From CBDCZI01 sp965224495 (lineage in GTDB: Bacteria > Bacteroidota > Bacteroidia > Cytophagales > JAAEPT01), in NCBI GenBank assembly GCA_965224495.1, contig CBDCZI010000015.1:186001-250000 (forward strand): 64,000 nucleotides of DNA, written 5' to 3'. The position numbers were made by a program, and so were the translations under genes. Each line of letters begins with the position of its first letter. Within the stretch, counting starts at the first letter, position 1. Under the pieces are notes generated by a model, which did not search any database, was not told the DNA's origin, and saw nothing but the letters and a program-made list of their open reading frames with translations. Below are positions 27,024-36,540 of this stretch, one piece after another.

Positions 27024-27932
27024 TTAATGTTTGCTTTTACGCTTCATAAAATAAGGTAAAAGTACTTGGTCAAAGGTTTTGTTGATATCTACTTCGATGA
27101 GGTCTGTTTTGTATTTCTTACAAAGTATTTCAAAATCGTGTAAACGCTTTTTGAGTGTCTTTTCGACTTCAGCTTTGACTTCGTTGGGCTTTAATTTGAT
27201 TTCGGTATTGTTTTCCAAATCGACAAACTTGACAGGTTTGTTGTCAAAATCAAAGTTGTATTCTGTCTTTTTATCAACTACCTGAAAGAGGATAGTTTCG
27301 TGCCCTTGGTGCTTTAAATGAAGTAATCCATTAAAAAAATCGCTGTTATCGACGTGAGAGTAAAGCATATCGCTCAATACTATTACCAACGACCTTTTGG
27401 GTATGCGTTGTGCCACTTCGTGAATGGCTTCAATGATATTTGATTTTTTGTTTTTTGTAGGATTAGCAATGACTTCTTTCAAGTTTTTGTAAATGAAATT
27501 GGTGTGTAAACTTGAAGATTTGGCTTTGGTAAATAAATCCACTTTTTCGTTGAAAGTAACCAACGAAACGGCATCACGCTGTGTTTGTAGCACAGATGTC
27601 AATGCACTGGCACAATAAGTTGCGTACGCCAATTTGTTCAACTCTTCGCCCACAGGGTAGTTCATCGACGAGGAAGTGTCTATAATGATGTAACACCTGA
27701 GGTTGGTTTCTTCTTCGTAAACTTTTTTGTAGAGTTTATCTGTTCGTGCAAACAGTTTCCAATCGATATTTTTTGTACTTTCTCCTGGCGAATAGATTTT
27801 ATGTTCGGAAAACTCAACAGAAAATCCTTGGAAAGGAGATTTGTGAAGCCCTATAATAAAGCCCTCAACCGCGTTTTTAGCGAAAAAATCGATACCTCCA
27901 TACTTAGAAGCGTTTTGAAAATCTAATAGCAT
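27024..27932 (-). CDS. DUF58 domain protein
   Basis: 302 residues. The N-terminal FSEHKIYSPGESTKNIDWKLFARTDKLYKKVYEEE is the DUF58 signature, followed by a von Willebrand A-like fold with a degenerate MIDAS (IDTSSSM). Usually found with MoxR AAA ATPases and Bat proteins, but neither is nearby. Function is probably assembly or chaperone-like. Confidence 0.88.
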   Translation of the reverse strand: MLLDFQNASKYGGIDFFAKNAVEGFIIGLHKSPFQGFSVEFSEHKIYSPGESTKNIDWKLFARTDKLYKKVYEEETNLRCYIIIDTSSSMNYPVGEELNKLAYATYCASALTSVLQTQRDAVSLVTFNEKVDLFTKAKSSSLHTNFIYKNLKEVIANPTKNKKSNIIEAIHEVAQRIPKRSLVIVLSDMLYSHVDNSDFFNGLLHLKHQGHETILFQVVDKKTEYNFDFDNKPVKFVDLENNTEIKLKPNEVKAEVEKTLKKRLHDFEILCKKYKTDLIEVDINKTFDQVLLPYFMKRKSKH

Positions 27933-28016
27933 ACTGCAAATTATTAATTTTGATGCGATGTAAAGCGAATTTGTCTTAAAAAATTTATAAATTTGTAAAA
28001 ATAAAAATTGATAATT

Positions 28017-28319
28017 GTGGAAGGGAAAGAAAATAGTGAAATATTCTCTAAGAGAGTAAAGGCAGGAAAAAGAACGTATTTTATAGATGTAAAAGCAACC
28101 CGTTCAGAAGATTATTACTTAACAATAACAGAAAGTAAAAGAAAACCAAAAGCTGAAGGCGAAGGGTTTTCTTACGAAAAACATAAAATATTTTTGTACA
28201 AAGAGGATTTTACAAAGTTTGTAGATGCATTGAACGAAAGTGTAGCACATATCAAAGAAGAATTACTTCCTGGTGTTGACTTCGACCAATTCAATAAAGA
28301 AGAGGATAACAACGATTAA
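28017..28319 (+). CDS. DUF3276 / PUR-alpha-like nucleic acid-binding protein
   Basis: 100 residues from GTG at 28017; a TTG at 28008 is the other option. EIFSKRVKAGKRTYFIDVKATRSEDYYLTITESKRK is the bacterial PUR-repeat family found in Bacteroidota, which binds single-stranded nucleic acid. The acidic C-terminal tail is typical. A terminator follows. Confidence 0.88.
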   Translation: MEGKENSEIFSKRVKAGKRTYFIDVKATRSEDYYLTITESKRKPKAEGEGFSYEKHKIFLYKEDFTKFVDALNESVAHIKEELLPGVDFDQFNKEEDNND

Positions 28320-28346
28320 TCATTGTTAGCTATAAATCAATCAATC

Positions 28347-28376
28347 AAAGCCTTTGAGTAATCAAGGGCTTTTTTT
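28347..28376 (+). terminator. Terminator after the PUR-like gene
   Basis: AAAGCCTTTGA pairs with TCAAGGGCTTT (one G-U) across GTAA, followed by a T run. Confidence 0.75.
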
Positions 28377-28564
28377 GTTTGTAAGAAGTTTTGGTCCTTT
28401 CTCTTTTGTGATGAACGGTAATACAAAACCGCCCCTTCTCTCCTACCAAAAACAGTTTTAAAGCACTTTATAAAACCTACTCTTTTCTGGCAAGAGAGAA
28501 AGCCAATATAAATCTTGTTATCGAGTACATAAAATTGTATTTTCGTGGTTTAATTTTGAGCAAA

Positions 28565-30253
28565 ATGAAACTACTTGGAGCTGAATATATTGTTAGAATT
28601 CTTGAATTGTTAGACGCTGGACATTTGTTTGCCTATCCTGGAGGAGCTATTCTCCCGATATATGATGCGTTAGCAAATACCAATTTAAAAACAGTATTAG
28701 TACGTCACGAACAAGCCGCAGCGTATGCCGCACAAGGATACGCTCGTACCTTAAAAAACAAACCTGGTTTTTGCTTAGCGACTTCTGGTCCTGGAGCAAC
28801 AAACTTAGTTACAGGTATCGCTGATGCCTATGCCGATTCTATTCCGATGATTGCTTTGACGGGACAAGTACCCACCAATTTATTGGGAACGGATGCGTTT
28901 CAAGAAATAGATATGACAGGTATCTGTTTGCCTTTCACTAAAAAAACATACATTCTTAAAGAAATCAAGGACGCTGAAAAGGTATTTACTCAAGCTTACG
29001 AATTAACAATTAATGGTCGTCCAGGCCCTGTATTGATTGATATCCCAAAAGATGTACAAAATACAGAAATTGAATTGGCTGAAGATTGGGAAGAACAATT
29101 TGTTAGACCAAAATACAAACGGTATTACAACGCCCATCCAATGGCGATTGATAAATCATTAAATTTATTAGTTAGTGCTAAAAAACCTTTGATTTTGACT
29201 GGTCACGGTACATTATTAGCCAACGCAGAACAAGAATTACGTGATTTTGTAGCTTCTGAAAAGATACCTACCATTTCTACTATTTTAGGTTTGGGTGCGT
29301 TAAAACACGACGACCCTTACTTTTTTGATTGGTTAGGAATGCACGGTATGAAATATGCCAACACAGCAATTCAAGAAGCGGATGTGATTTTCTGTATCGG
29401 TGTCCGTTTTGATGATAGAATCACAGGGAAACTTGATGAGTTTGCTCCTAACGCTCACATTATTCACGCTGATATTGATTTGAGTGAAGGTTCTAAAAAC
29501 GTTCCTACCAAAGTGTTTTTACATGGAGATATTAAGTTATTGTTCAATAATTTACCTTCAAGTATCACTCCTAAAAACAAAGAGTGGCGAACGGAATGGT
29601 TCAACTATTTAGATGCACTAAGAAACACTTACCCTTTAAGAAAACCTGATGGCAAAGCGTTTACAATGCCTTATGTTTTAGATGTATTGAACGAAAAGAC
29701 AAAAGAAGGAGTAATTGTCGCTACCGATGTGGGGCAACACCAAATGTGGGCTGCGCAATACCTAAGAAAGATGGCTCCCGATAGTTTCATTACTTCTGGT
29801 GGTTTGGGCTCAATGGGGTTTGGACTCCCTGCTGCAATGGGTGCACAAGCTGCTCAACCAAACAAAGAGGTTTGGTGTGTTTCTGGTGACGGTTCTTTTT
29901 TGATGAATATTCAAGAATTAATTACTTTGGTTCAAGAAAAATGGCCCGTAAAAATCATGTTGCTTGATAACGAATATTTGGGAATGGTACGTCAGTGGCA
30001 AGAACAATTCTTCGAGAAAAATTACAGTGGTGTAAATCTAACAAGTCCTGATTTCACTAAAGTTGCTCAAGCAAATGGAATTCCTTCAAAAACAGTGGAT
30101 AACCCTACTGATTTGGCTTACGCAATTAAATTGGCGCAAGAAACTGATGGTCCTTTCTTAATTCACGCTAAAGTACAAAAAGAAGAAAGAGTGATGCCAA
30201 TGGTTCCTCCAGGAGCAAGTTTGAGTGAAACACTTTATTATACAACAGACTAA
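28565..30253 (+). CDS. ilvB: Acetolactate synthase large subunit
   Basis: 562 residues from ATG 28565; the frame reaches a TTG at 28535, but MKLLGAEYIV is the natural start. ThDP enzyme: catalytic Glu in VRHEQAAAYAAQGYAR, FAD/central domain VIFCIGVRFDDRITG, and the ThDP motif GDGSFLMNIQEL ending LLDNEYLGMVRQWQ. It condenses pyruvate (with pyruvate or 2-oxobutyrate) in valine, leucine and isoleucine synthesis. It is followed by ilvN, an AraC-type gene and ilvC. No ilvD or ilvA is nearby. Confidence 0.95.
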   Translation: MKLLGAEYIVRILELLDAGHLFAYPGGAILPIYDALANTNLKTVLVRHEQAAAYAAQGYARTLKNKPGFCLATSGPGATNLVTGIADAYADSIPMIALTGQVPTNLLGTDAFQEIDMTGICLPFTKKTYILKEIKDAEKVFTQAYELTINGRPGPVLIDIPKDVQNTEIELAEDWEEQFVRPKYKRYYNAHPMAIDKSLNLLVSAKKPLILTGHGTLLANAEQELRDFVASEKIPTISTILGLGALKHDDPYFFDWLGMHGMKYANTAIQEADVIFCIGVRFDDRITGKLDEFAPNAHIIHADIDLSEGSKNVPTKVFLHGDIKLLFNNLPSSITPKNKEWRTEWFNYLDALRNTYPLRKPDGKAFTMPYVLDVLNEKTKEGVIVATDVGQHQMWAAQYLRKMAPDSFITSGGLGSMGFGLPAAMGAQAAQPNKEVWCVSGDGSFLMNIQELITLVQEKWPVKIMLLDNEYLGMVRQWQEQFFEKNYSGVNLTSPDFTKVAQANGIPSKTVDNPTDLAYAIKLAQETDGPFLIHAKVQKEERVMPMVPPGASLSETLYYTTD

Positions 30254-30351
30254 TTTAAAGTCTTGCATACTTAGTCGTATCGAGAAAACATATTAAACAA
30301 AGATTGTCAGATAGCAAGTAGCTAAAGATCAATTGTAAGAAGCTAAGAAAG

Positions 30352-30588
30352 ATGAAAATAAATAACACTTGGAGAATCAGATGCAACCATACACCTGAAG
30401 TAATTGATAGAATCATTATGCCAATCAGAAAAAGAGGATTGAATATTGATAAAATGACTTACGAAAGAGAAGGTGAGTTTGGTAATTGCTTTTTAGAGTT
30501 TGAAGTAGAGGAAGACGATGCAAACCGCATCTACAAAAACTTAATGAGAATTACTGATGTTTTAGAAGTAGAGAAAATACAGGATTAA
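30352..30588 (+). CDS. ilvN: Acetolactate synthase small subunit, short ACT-domain form
   Basis: 78 residues comprising one ACT domain (NTWRIRCNHTPEVIDRIIMPIRKRGLNI). This length resembles IlvM/IlvN of enterobacteria rather than the about 160-residue IlvH form. It likely stabilises IlvB and mediates feedback. It lies 98 bp after ilvB. Confidence 0.82.
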   Translation: MKINNTWRIRCNHTPEVIDRIIMPIRKRGLNIDKMTYEREGEFGNCFLEFEVEEDDANRIYKNLMRITDVLEVEKIQD

Positions 30589-30640
30589 CTTACGGTTTCA
30601 ACATTCGTAACCACCGTATTTTATTTCAAAACAAAAACTT

Positions 30641-31528
30641 ATGTCGAAAAAGAGCATACCTGTTTATAGCATCGACAAGTTTAAACGGTCTCCATCACCA
30701 TTTTCTCAATTTCAGATTGAGGTATTTGATGCTGACCGCCATTTTGAAGTACAATACCCTCACCGCCACGATTTTTTTGAAATCCTTTTTTTAACCAAAG
30801 GAAGTGGCATACATATCATTGACTTTAAAGAATACCAAATAACAGAAAACTCTATTTTTTTCCTTTCTCCTGGACAGATTCACAGCATTGAGTTCTCTAA
30901 AGATATTGAAGGGTATATTTTCTTGTTTACGCCTGAGTTTTATTTACTCAACAAACAAAACAAACACAAACTTTTGGAGTTCCCTTTTTTCTATCATTTA
31001 GGAGAAAGCCAACCACCAATTTATTTAAAAGGAGAAGTTGACATTTCATTTTTAACCGATTTGTTTAAAAAAGGATGCAAAGAAATAAAATTAGCAGATG
31101 ACAATACGCCAGAAATGATTTCGGCTCTTTTAGATTTGGTACTGACCTCTAGCAAACGCCTCTACCCTACCACCGGAAATGTTATTTCAACAAAATCGGG
31201 TCACTTGTTAGTCAAAAAATTCAAACAACTCATAGAAGAAAATTACCAAAACAATCTATCCGTTTCACAATACGCCAACCAACTCCATATCACAGCCAGT
31301 CACCTAACAGAAACAGTAAAATCAGTAACAGGAAGAACAAGTACCGATTTTATTAACGATAAAATAACACTCGAAATTAAGCGTTTACTCCTTTATTCTG
31401 ATTTATCAGCAACGGAAATCGCTTTACAGTTAAATTTCAACGATCAATCGTATTTCACGAAGTACTTTAAAAAGCACACAGGTGACACCCCAAAGCAGTT
31501 CAGAAACAAATCCATAAAAAGTACCTAA
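30641..31528 (+). CDS. AraC family transcriptional regulator
   Basis: 295 residues: N-terminal cupin (PHRHDFFEILFLTKGSGIHII, SPGQIHSIEF) and C-terminal double helix-turn-helix (LSVSQYANQLHITASHLTETVKSVTG, ATEIALQLNFNDQSYFTKYFKKHTGDTPKQFR). It lies between ilvN and ilvC in the same direction, which suggests a role in this pathway or an inserted gene. Effector unknown. Confidence 0.9.
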   Translation: MSKKSIPVYSIDKFKRSPSPFSQFQIEVFDADRHFEVQYPHRHDFFEILFLTKGSGIHIIDFKEYQITENSIFFLSPGQIHSIEFSKDIEGYIFLFTPEFYLLNKQNKHKLLEFPFFYHLGESQPPIYLKGEVDISFLTDLFKKGCKEIKLADDNTPEMISALLDLVLTSSKRLYPTTGNVISTKSGHLLVKKFKQLIEENYQNNLSVSQYANQLHITASHLTETVKSVTGRTSTDFINDKITLEIKRLLLYSDLSATEIALQLNFNDQSYFTKYFKKHTGDTPKQFRNKSIKST

Positions 31529-31650
31529 AAAAAGAAGTTTTATTTTACTGCTTTTTCATTGAATAATTGCAATTTTGTAATCAATATAGAAGAAGCTACG
31601 AGTGCTAAACTCTTCGTTTCTTTATTTCATCAGAAAAAAACACAATAAAA

Positions 31651-33135
31651 ATGGCTAATTATTTTAATACACTATCTTTAAGAGAGCAGTTAGCTCAATT
31701 AGGACAATGTGAATTCATGGACGGTTCTCACTTCACTGACGGAGTTGAGGCATTGAAAGGTTTAAAAATCGTTATCGTTGGAGCTGGAGCTCAAGGTTTG
31801 AACCAAGGTTTAAACATGAGAGATTCTGGTTTAGATATTTCTTTCGCTTTGCGTCAGGTTGCTATCGACGAGAAAAGACCTTCGTTTGTTAACACAACAG
31901 AAGCAGGTTTTACAGTTGGTACGTACGATGATTTAATATCTACTGCTGATTTAGTTATTAACTTAACGCCAGATAAACAACATACTCCTGTAGTTAATGC
32001 AGTAATGCCATTAATGAAAAAAGGGGCTACTTTATCTTACTCACACGGTTTCAATATTGTTGAAGAAGGAACGATCGTTCGTGAAGACTTGACTGTAATC
32101 ATGGTTGCACCTAAGTCTCCAGGTTCTGAAGTAAGAGAAGAATACAAAAGAGGGTTTGGTGTTCCGACACTAATTGCTGTTCACCCAGAAAATGACCCAG
32201 AAGGAAAAGGATGGGCACAAGCTAAAGCTTACGCAGTTGCAACTGGCGGAGACAGAGCAGGGGTTTTAAAATCTTCTTTCGTAGCAGAGGTTAAATCTGA
32301 TTTGATGGGAGAACAAACAATTCTTTGTGGATTGTTACAAACTGGTTCTATTCTTTGTTTTGACAAAATGGTTGAAAAAGGAATTGATAAAGGATGGGCT
32401 TCTAAATTTATCCAACATGGATGGGAAAGAATTTGTGAATCTTTAAAGTTTGGAGGAGTATCAGGAATGATGGACAGATTGTCTAATCCTGCTAAACTAG
32501 AGTGCTACCACACTTCAGAGGCTTTGAAAGAAATCATGAGACCTTTATTCCAAAAGCACCAAGATGATATCATTTCAGGAGAATTTTCTTCTACAATGAT
32601 GAAAGATTGGTCTGAAGGAGATAAAAACTTATTGAACTGGAGAGCATTGACTGGAGAAACTAATTTCGAGAAAACTCCTGCTGGAGATGTTGAAATTTCT
32701 GACCAAGAGTTTTATGACAAAGGTTTATTGATGGTTGCTATGGTTCGTGCTGGTGTTGAATTAGCTTTCGAAACAATGGTTGAAGCTGGTATTGTTGAAG
32801 AATCTGCTTATTACGAATCTTTACACGAAACACCACTAATCGCTAACACAATCGCTCGTAAGAAATTATTCGAAATGAATGCTGTCATTTCTGATACAGC
32901 GGAGTACGGATGTTACTTATTTGATCATGCTTGTAAGCCTTTATTAGCTGATTTCATGGAAACAGTTGAAACAAATATCATCGGAGAAGATTTTAATATC
33001 GGAGCTGATGTAAATGTTGACAATGTTGATTTAATCAACTGTAACTTCAACTTACGTTCTCACCCTATCGAAATCGTTGGTGCTGAATTGAGAGATGCAA
33101 TGACTTCAATGAAGCAAATCGCTTTAGGAGAGTAA
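31651..33135 (+). CDS. ilvC: Ketol-acid reductoisomerase, class II
   Basis: 494 residues, the long (duplicated knotted domain) form. The Rossmann motif GAGAQGLNQGLN is near residue 42. Metal ligands are in the region of KSDLMGEQTILCG and later SAYYESLHETPLIANTIARKKLFEMN. It converts acetolactate to dihydroxyisovalerate with NADPH and Mg. A terminator follows 30 bp after the stop. Confidence 0.96.
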   Translation: MANYFNTLSLREQLAQLGQCEFMDGSHFTDGVEALKGLKIVIVGAGAQGLNQGLNMRDSGLDISFALRQVAIDEKRPSFVNTTEAGFTVGTYDDLISTADLVINLTPDKQHTPVVNAVMPLMKKGATLSYSHGFNIVEEGTIVREDLTVIMVAPKSPGSEVREEYKRGFGVPTLIAVHPENDPEGKGWAQAKAYAVATGGDRAGVLKSSFVAEVKSDLMGEQTILCGLLQTGSILCFDKMVEKGIDKGWASKFIQHGWERICESLKFGGVSGMMDRLSNPAKLECYHTSEALKEIMRPLFQKHQDDIISGEFSSTMMKDWSEGDKNLLNWRALTGETNFEKTPAGDVEISDQEFYDKGLLMVAMVRAGVELAFETMVEAGIVEESAYYESLHETPLIANTIARKKLFEMNAVISDTAEYGCYLFDHACKPLLADFMETVETNIIGEDFNIGADVNVDNVDLINCNFNLRSHPIEIVGAELRDAMTSMKQIALGE

Positions 33136-33165
33136 TACAACCTACTTTGTACGATTAAAATATTC

Positions 33166-33195
33166 AAAAGACCACTTTGTAAAAAGTGGTCTTTT
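33166..33195 (+). terminator. Terminator after ilvC
   Basis: AAAAGACCACTTT pairs with AAAGTGGTCTTTT across a four-base loop. Confidence 0.9.
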
Positions 33196-33320
33196 GTTGT
33201 TTATAGACTATTTTAACTTACCTTTTAGTAACAATTCGTATATAAAGATAGATTATAGAGACAAAACGATAGAATATTTCTTATTTTTCTGCTATCTTTA
33301 TAAAAGTAACCCATAAGATT

Positions 33321-33947
33321 ATGAAAAAGATATTATTAGGATTAAGCGTACTTTCAGTATTACTTTTTGCGTCATGCGATAAAGAAACAAATGTCGCTAA
33401 GGCATACGAATATACTTTAGACGAAGAGTTTGTTGATAATAGTTTGGGGTGGGAAGAGTTTGAAAAATCAGACTTAAAGGTATTTGTTAACCCTAAAATT
33501 AACGGTACATTAGTTATTGATAATAAAGGTACTAAAACACATTACGATTCTCAAGAAGCTAAATTAGGTACTACTGACAACTTTGAAATAGAAACTAGCT
33601 TTTCTTTTGAAAAGGGAGACACTCCAGTAAATTATTCAGGAGTAATATGGAACCATACAGCTCCTAATAAATTCATGCTTTTCAGTCTGAAAGGAGAAGA
33701 ATTCATTATTGTTAACTCAGTTAAATCAACAAGCTACAAAAAACCTCTTTACTCAGGAAGTATAGATGTAACTACTCCTCCTGTTTATAAGTTAACTGTT
33801 CAGAAATCAGACACTACACTAACATTTAGAGTTAACAATACAATTGTTAAACAAATAAAAGCTACTGATTTAAGTTCAGGTAAAGTTGGTATATTTAACA
33901 GAGGAAACAGTGCTCGTTTTCACTACCTAAGAGTATCTAAGGAGTAA
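33321..33947 (+). CDS. Lipoprotein with a jelly-roll (LamG/DUF1080-like) domain
   Basis: 208 residues. Lipoprotein signal MKKILLGLSVLSVLLFASC. The rest is all-beta with a concanavalin-like pattern (FEIETSFSFEKGDTPVNYSGVIWNH, GKVGIFNRGNSARFHYLRV), as in glycan-binding jelly rolls. No catalytic residues can be named. Flanked by terminators on both sides, so monocistronic. Confidence 0.75.
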   Translation: MKKILLGLSVLSVLLFASCDKETNVAKAYEYTLDEEFVDNSLGWEEFEKSDLKVFVNPKINGTLVIDNKGTKTHYDSQEAKLGTTDNFEIETSFSFEKGDTPVNYSGVIWNHTAPNKFMLFSLKGEEFIIVNSVKSTSYKKPLYSGSIDVTTPPVYKLTVQKSDTTLTFRVNNTIVKQIKATDLSSGKVGIFNRGNSARFHYLRVSKE

Positions 33948-33992
33948 TACTTTTTATTTTTGATAAAGTAAATACTATCATTTAAGAATAAC

Positions 33993-34030
33993 AAAAAAGC
34001 CACTGAAATTGAATTTCAGTGGCTTTTTTA
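33993..34030. terminator. Bidirectional terminator between lipoprotein gene and lpxH
   Basis: AAAAAAGCCACTGAAATT pairs with AATTTCAGTGGCTTTTTT (one-base overlap of the central GAATTC). A and T runs are on both sides between convergent genes. Confidence 0.9.
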
Positions 34031-34034
34031 TGGT

Positions 34035-34784
34035 TTATTTTTCAAATTTCAACAAATTCAATTTCTCTCCATCAAAACAGGCGTAAGTAAAGTACTGTAT
34101 CCAATCGCCTAAGTTGATGTAACGTGACTTCTCTCCTACTTCAACATCAATAGGCAAGTGACGATGCCCAAAAACAAAATAATCGTAGTGTTGCTTTTCT
34201 AATTGCTCTTTACAATAAACAACCAACCACTCCTTATCATCACCGAGGTATTTTTCATCTTCAGCTCCGTGAGACAAACGACTACGATGAGACCAAGCAT
34301 TCGCTATTCCCATACCGATATCGGGATGCAACCAACGAAACAGCCATTGACAAATACGGTTTTGAAAAATATTCTTTAAAATCTTGTATTGCGTATCACC
34401 AGGACCTAAAGCGTCTCCGTGACCAATAAAAAATTGTTTGCCATTAAATTCTCTGAATATATTTTGATCCAATACTTTTACACCGATTTCTTGTTCTAAG
34501 TAATCATACATCCACATATCATGGTTTCCTCTCATCACGGTAATCGGAATACCACTTTCTTGAATTTCTAACAGTTTACCCAACAAACGAACATACCCTT
34601 TTGGCACGACGTGTTTGTATTCAAACCAAAAATCAAATATATCTCCTAATAAATAGATTTCTTTGGCATCTACCTTTACAGTATCTAACCATCGGACAAA
34701 CTTTTGCTCACGCAACAAGCTTTTCTCTTTAGAAGGTGCTCCTAAGTGTAAATCTGATGCGAAATATATTTTTGAATTTTCCAA
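34035..34784 (-). CDS. lpxH: UDP-2,3-diacylglucosamine diphosphatase
   Basis: 249 residues of the calcineurin-like phosphoesterase fold: SDLHLG, GDIFDFWFEYKHV, RGNHDMWM and FGHRHLP supply the metal ligands. It hydrolyses UDP-2,3-diacyl-GlcN to lipid X in lipid A synthesis at the inner membrane face. Separated by 6 bp from the upstream methyltransferase gene, so co-transcribed. Confidence 0.92.
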   Translation of the reverse strand: MENSKIYFASDLHLGAPSKEKSLLREQKFVRWLDTVKVDAKEIYLLGDIFDFWFEYKHVVPKGYVRLLGKLLEIQESGIPITVMRGNHDMWMYDYLEQEIGVKVLDQNIFREFNGKQFFIGHGDALGPGDTQYKILKNIFQNRICQWLFRWLHPDIGMGIANAWSHRSRLSHGAEDEKYLGDDKEWLVVYCKEQLEKQHYDYFVFGHRHLPIDVEVGEKSRYINLGDWIQYFTYACFDGEKLNLLKFEK

Positions 34785-34790
34785 TAGCTC

Positions 34791-35558
34791 TTATTTTGTA
34801 CAAAAATAAATAATCTCCTGCTGAGGTAAAGCATAACGTACACATTCCTCTTTCGTTAACTCGTCGGTTAAAAACTTATCTTCTCTTACGGTAAATCCAG
34901 CCTTACGAAGAATTGTCCCGTAATCTAAACCATATTCACGTACATGATCATCTTGTCCAAAAGCTTTTTCTCGTTCCTTAGGGTCAGTAATTGAGGCATC
35001 CTCATAAGTAGTTGCTCTTTCATAGTTCAATGGCACTTGAAGAATAGCAAAACCACCTGGTTTAATCACTCGATAGACCTCTTTCATACATTGCAAATCA
35101 TCGGTAACGTGTTCCATTACGTGATTACAAAACAATACGTCAAAGGTGTTTTCCTCAAAAGGAATGTCGTGAATATCCATTTTCACATCTGCCAAAGGCG
35201 AGAACAAATCACCTGTGGTGTAGTCTAGGTTCTTTTGTTTTCTGAACAAGTCAATAAAACATTGTTCGGGAGCGACGTGTAACATTTTCTTTTTTGAAGT
35301 AAAGAAATCCGTTTTTTGTTGAAGAAATAACCACAACAAACGATGCCTCTCTAAAGACAACGAACCAGGGCATAACGCATTAGGTCGAGAAACCAAACGA
35401 CCATAAGGTAAAAACTTACGGTAAGTTTTTCCTGAAATTGGATCTTCTAGTTTATCTCCTCTGTAATAAAAAGACAACAAACCTCTCCCAAAGTAACTCA
35501 AACGAATAAGTAACGGACGAGGGATAGTTCGTGTCAAAAAACTGATTATATTCTGCAT
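34791..35558 (-). CDS. SAM-dependent class I methyltransferase
   Basis: 255 residues. The methyltransferase_11 region has FCNHVMEHVTDDLQCMKEVYRVIKPGGFAILQVPL; the SAM loop is degenerate (MLHVAPEQ). The N-terminus carries a hydrophobic/basic stretch. Substrate unknown; the neighbour lpxH hints at envelope. Its ATG is only 5 bp downstream of a 12-copy heptamer repeat, which may make its expression variable. Confidence 0.82.
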   Translation of the reverse strand: MQNIISFLTRTIPRPLLIRLSYFGRGLLSFYYRGDKLEDPISGKTYRKFLPYGRLVSRPNALCPGSLSLERHRLLWLFLQQKTDFFTSKKKMLHVAPEQCFIDLFRKQKNLDYTTGDLFSPLADVKMDIHDIPFEENTFDVLFCNHVMEHVTDDLQCMKEVYRVIKPGGFAILQVPLNYERATTYEDASITDPKEREKAFGQDDHVREYGLDYGTILRKAGFTVREDKFLTDELTKEECVRYALPQQEIIYFCTK

Positions 35559-35563
35559 TATTT

Positions 35564-35650
35564 AAGTCGTAAGTCGTAAGTCGTAAGTCGTAAGTCGTAA
35601 GTCGTAAGTCGTAAGTCGTAAGTCGTAAGTCGTAAGTCGTAAGTCGTAAG
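35564..35650. repeat. Heptamer tandem repeat (AAGTCGT)12
   Basis: Twelve perfect copies of AAGTCGT plus AAG. On the coding strand of the methyltransferase gene this reads ACGACTT and ends 5 bp before the ATG. Slippage would change the 5' untranslated region in 7-bp steps. The copy number is a candidate phase-variation counter. Confidence 0.95.
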
Positions 35651-35690
35651 TTCAAAATACTGACGACGCTAAACAATACTTATTTTACAA

Positions 35691-36470
35691 TTATTTTTTC
35701 TTTGCCAACGCATCATCTACATATTTAAACGTTGATAAAATCTCTGGTTTACCGTCTATTACGGCAATATCATGTTCAAAATGAGCTGACGGTTTATTGT
35801 CCGCCGTTACAATCGTCCATCCATCTTCTAATTGATTGATGTCTTTTGTTCCCATATTTATCATCGGTTCGACAGCCAATACCATTCCTTCTTTAATTGT
35901 TTTTCCTTTTCCTCGCTTACCGTAATTGGGCACTTCGGGTGCTTCGTGTAAGTCTCTACCTAAACCGTGACCTACTAATTCACGAACGACGCCGTAACCA
36001 TTTTTTTCTGCGTGCTGTTGAATAGCAAAACCAATATCTCCAATACGGTTACCTACTCTTATTTGCTCTATTCCTTTGTAAAGCGATTCTTTAGTCACCT
36101 CTAACAAACGATGCGTCTCAGGTGCAACCTCTCCTATTTCAAAAGTATAAGCGTGGTCACCATAAAAACCATTTTTTAAAGAGCCACAATCAACAGAAAT
36201 AATATCACCTTCTTCCAACGGTTTTTTTGTTGGAATCCCGTGTACAACTGCTTCATTTAACGACATACAAAGTGTATTAGGAAAATCATACATCCCCAAA
36301 AAACCTGGTTTTGCTCCTTGGTCTCTAATAAACTCTTCCGCTATTTTATCCAAATACAAAGGCGTTACTCCTGGTCCAATTTCTTGTGCTATCAAACCTA
36401 ATGTTTTCGAAACTATTAATGCACTTTCTCGCATCAACTCTATCTCTTCCCTTGTTTTTATCTTAATCAT
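35691..36470 (-). CDS. map: Methionine aminopeptidase, type I
   Basis: 259 residues from the Met at 36470 (an ATG 9 bp upstream is in frame). Metal ligands are in VDCGSLKNGFYGDHAYTF, GHGLGRDLHEAPEVPNYG and AVEPMINMG, and HFEHDIAVI near the end. It removes the initiator methionine. It is upstream of the heptamer repeat and the methyltransferase on the same strand. Confidence 0.95.
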   Translation of the reverse strand: MIKIKTREEIELMRESALIVSKTLGLIAQEIGPGVTPLYLDKIAEEFIRDQGAKPGFLGMYDFPNTLCMSLNEAVVHGIPTKKPLEEGDIISVDCGSLKNGFYGDHAYTFEIGEVAPETHRLLEVTKESLYKGIEQIRVGNRIGDIGFAIQQHAEKNGYGVVRELVGHGLGRDLHEAPEVPNYGKRGKGKTIKEGMVLAVEPMINMGTKDINQLEDGWTIVTADNKPSAHFEHDIAVIDGKPEILSTFKYVDDALAKKK

Positions 36471-36540
36471 ATTAAACATATTCCTTTTGAATATAAAAAA
36501 ATCAAATCCAAAAACTTGACTTTAACCTTCCTTTTGTTTT

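Noticed and set aside
28535..28564. TTG start of ilvB ten codons upstream
   Set aside because: The ATG at 28565 matches the normal N-terminus of the family; the upstream codons have no family match.
35564..35650. Possible CRISPR array
   Set aside because: The unit is 7 bp with no spacers; it is a simple tandem repeat. No cas genes are in the window, and the attC-like sites are also not CRISPR repeats because each pair has unique outer arms.
35452..35676. Minus-strand frame with repeated LRLTTYD
   Set aside because: It is the translation of the heptamer tandem repeat joined to an out-of-frame part of the methyltransferase gene.
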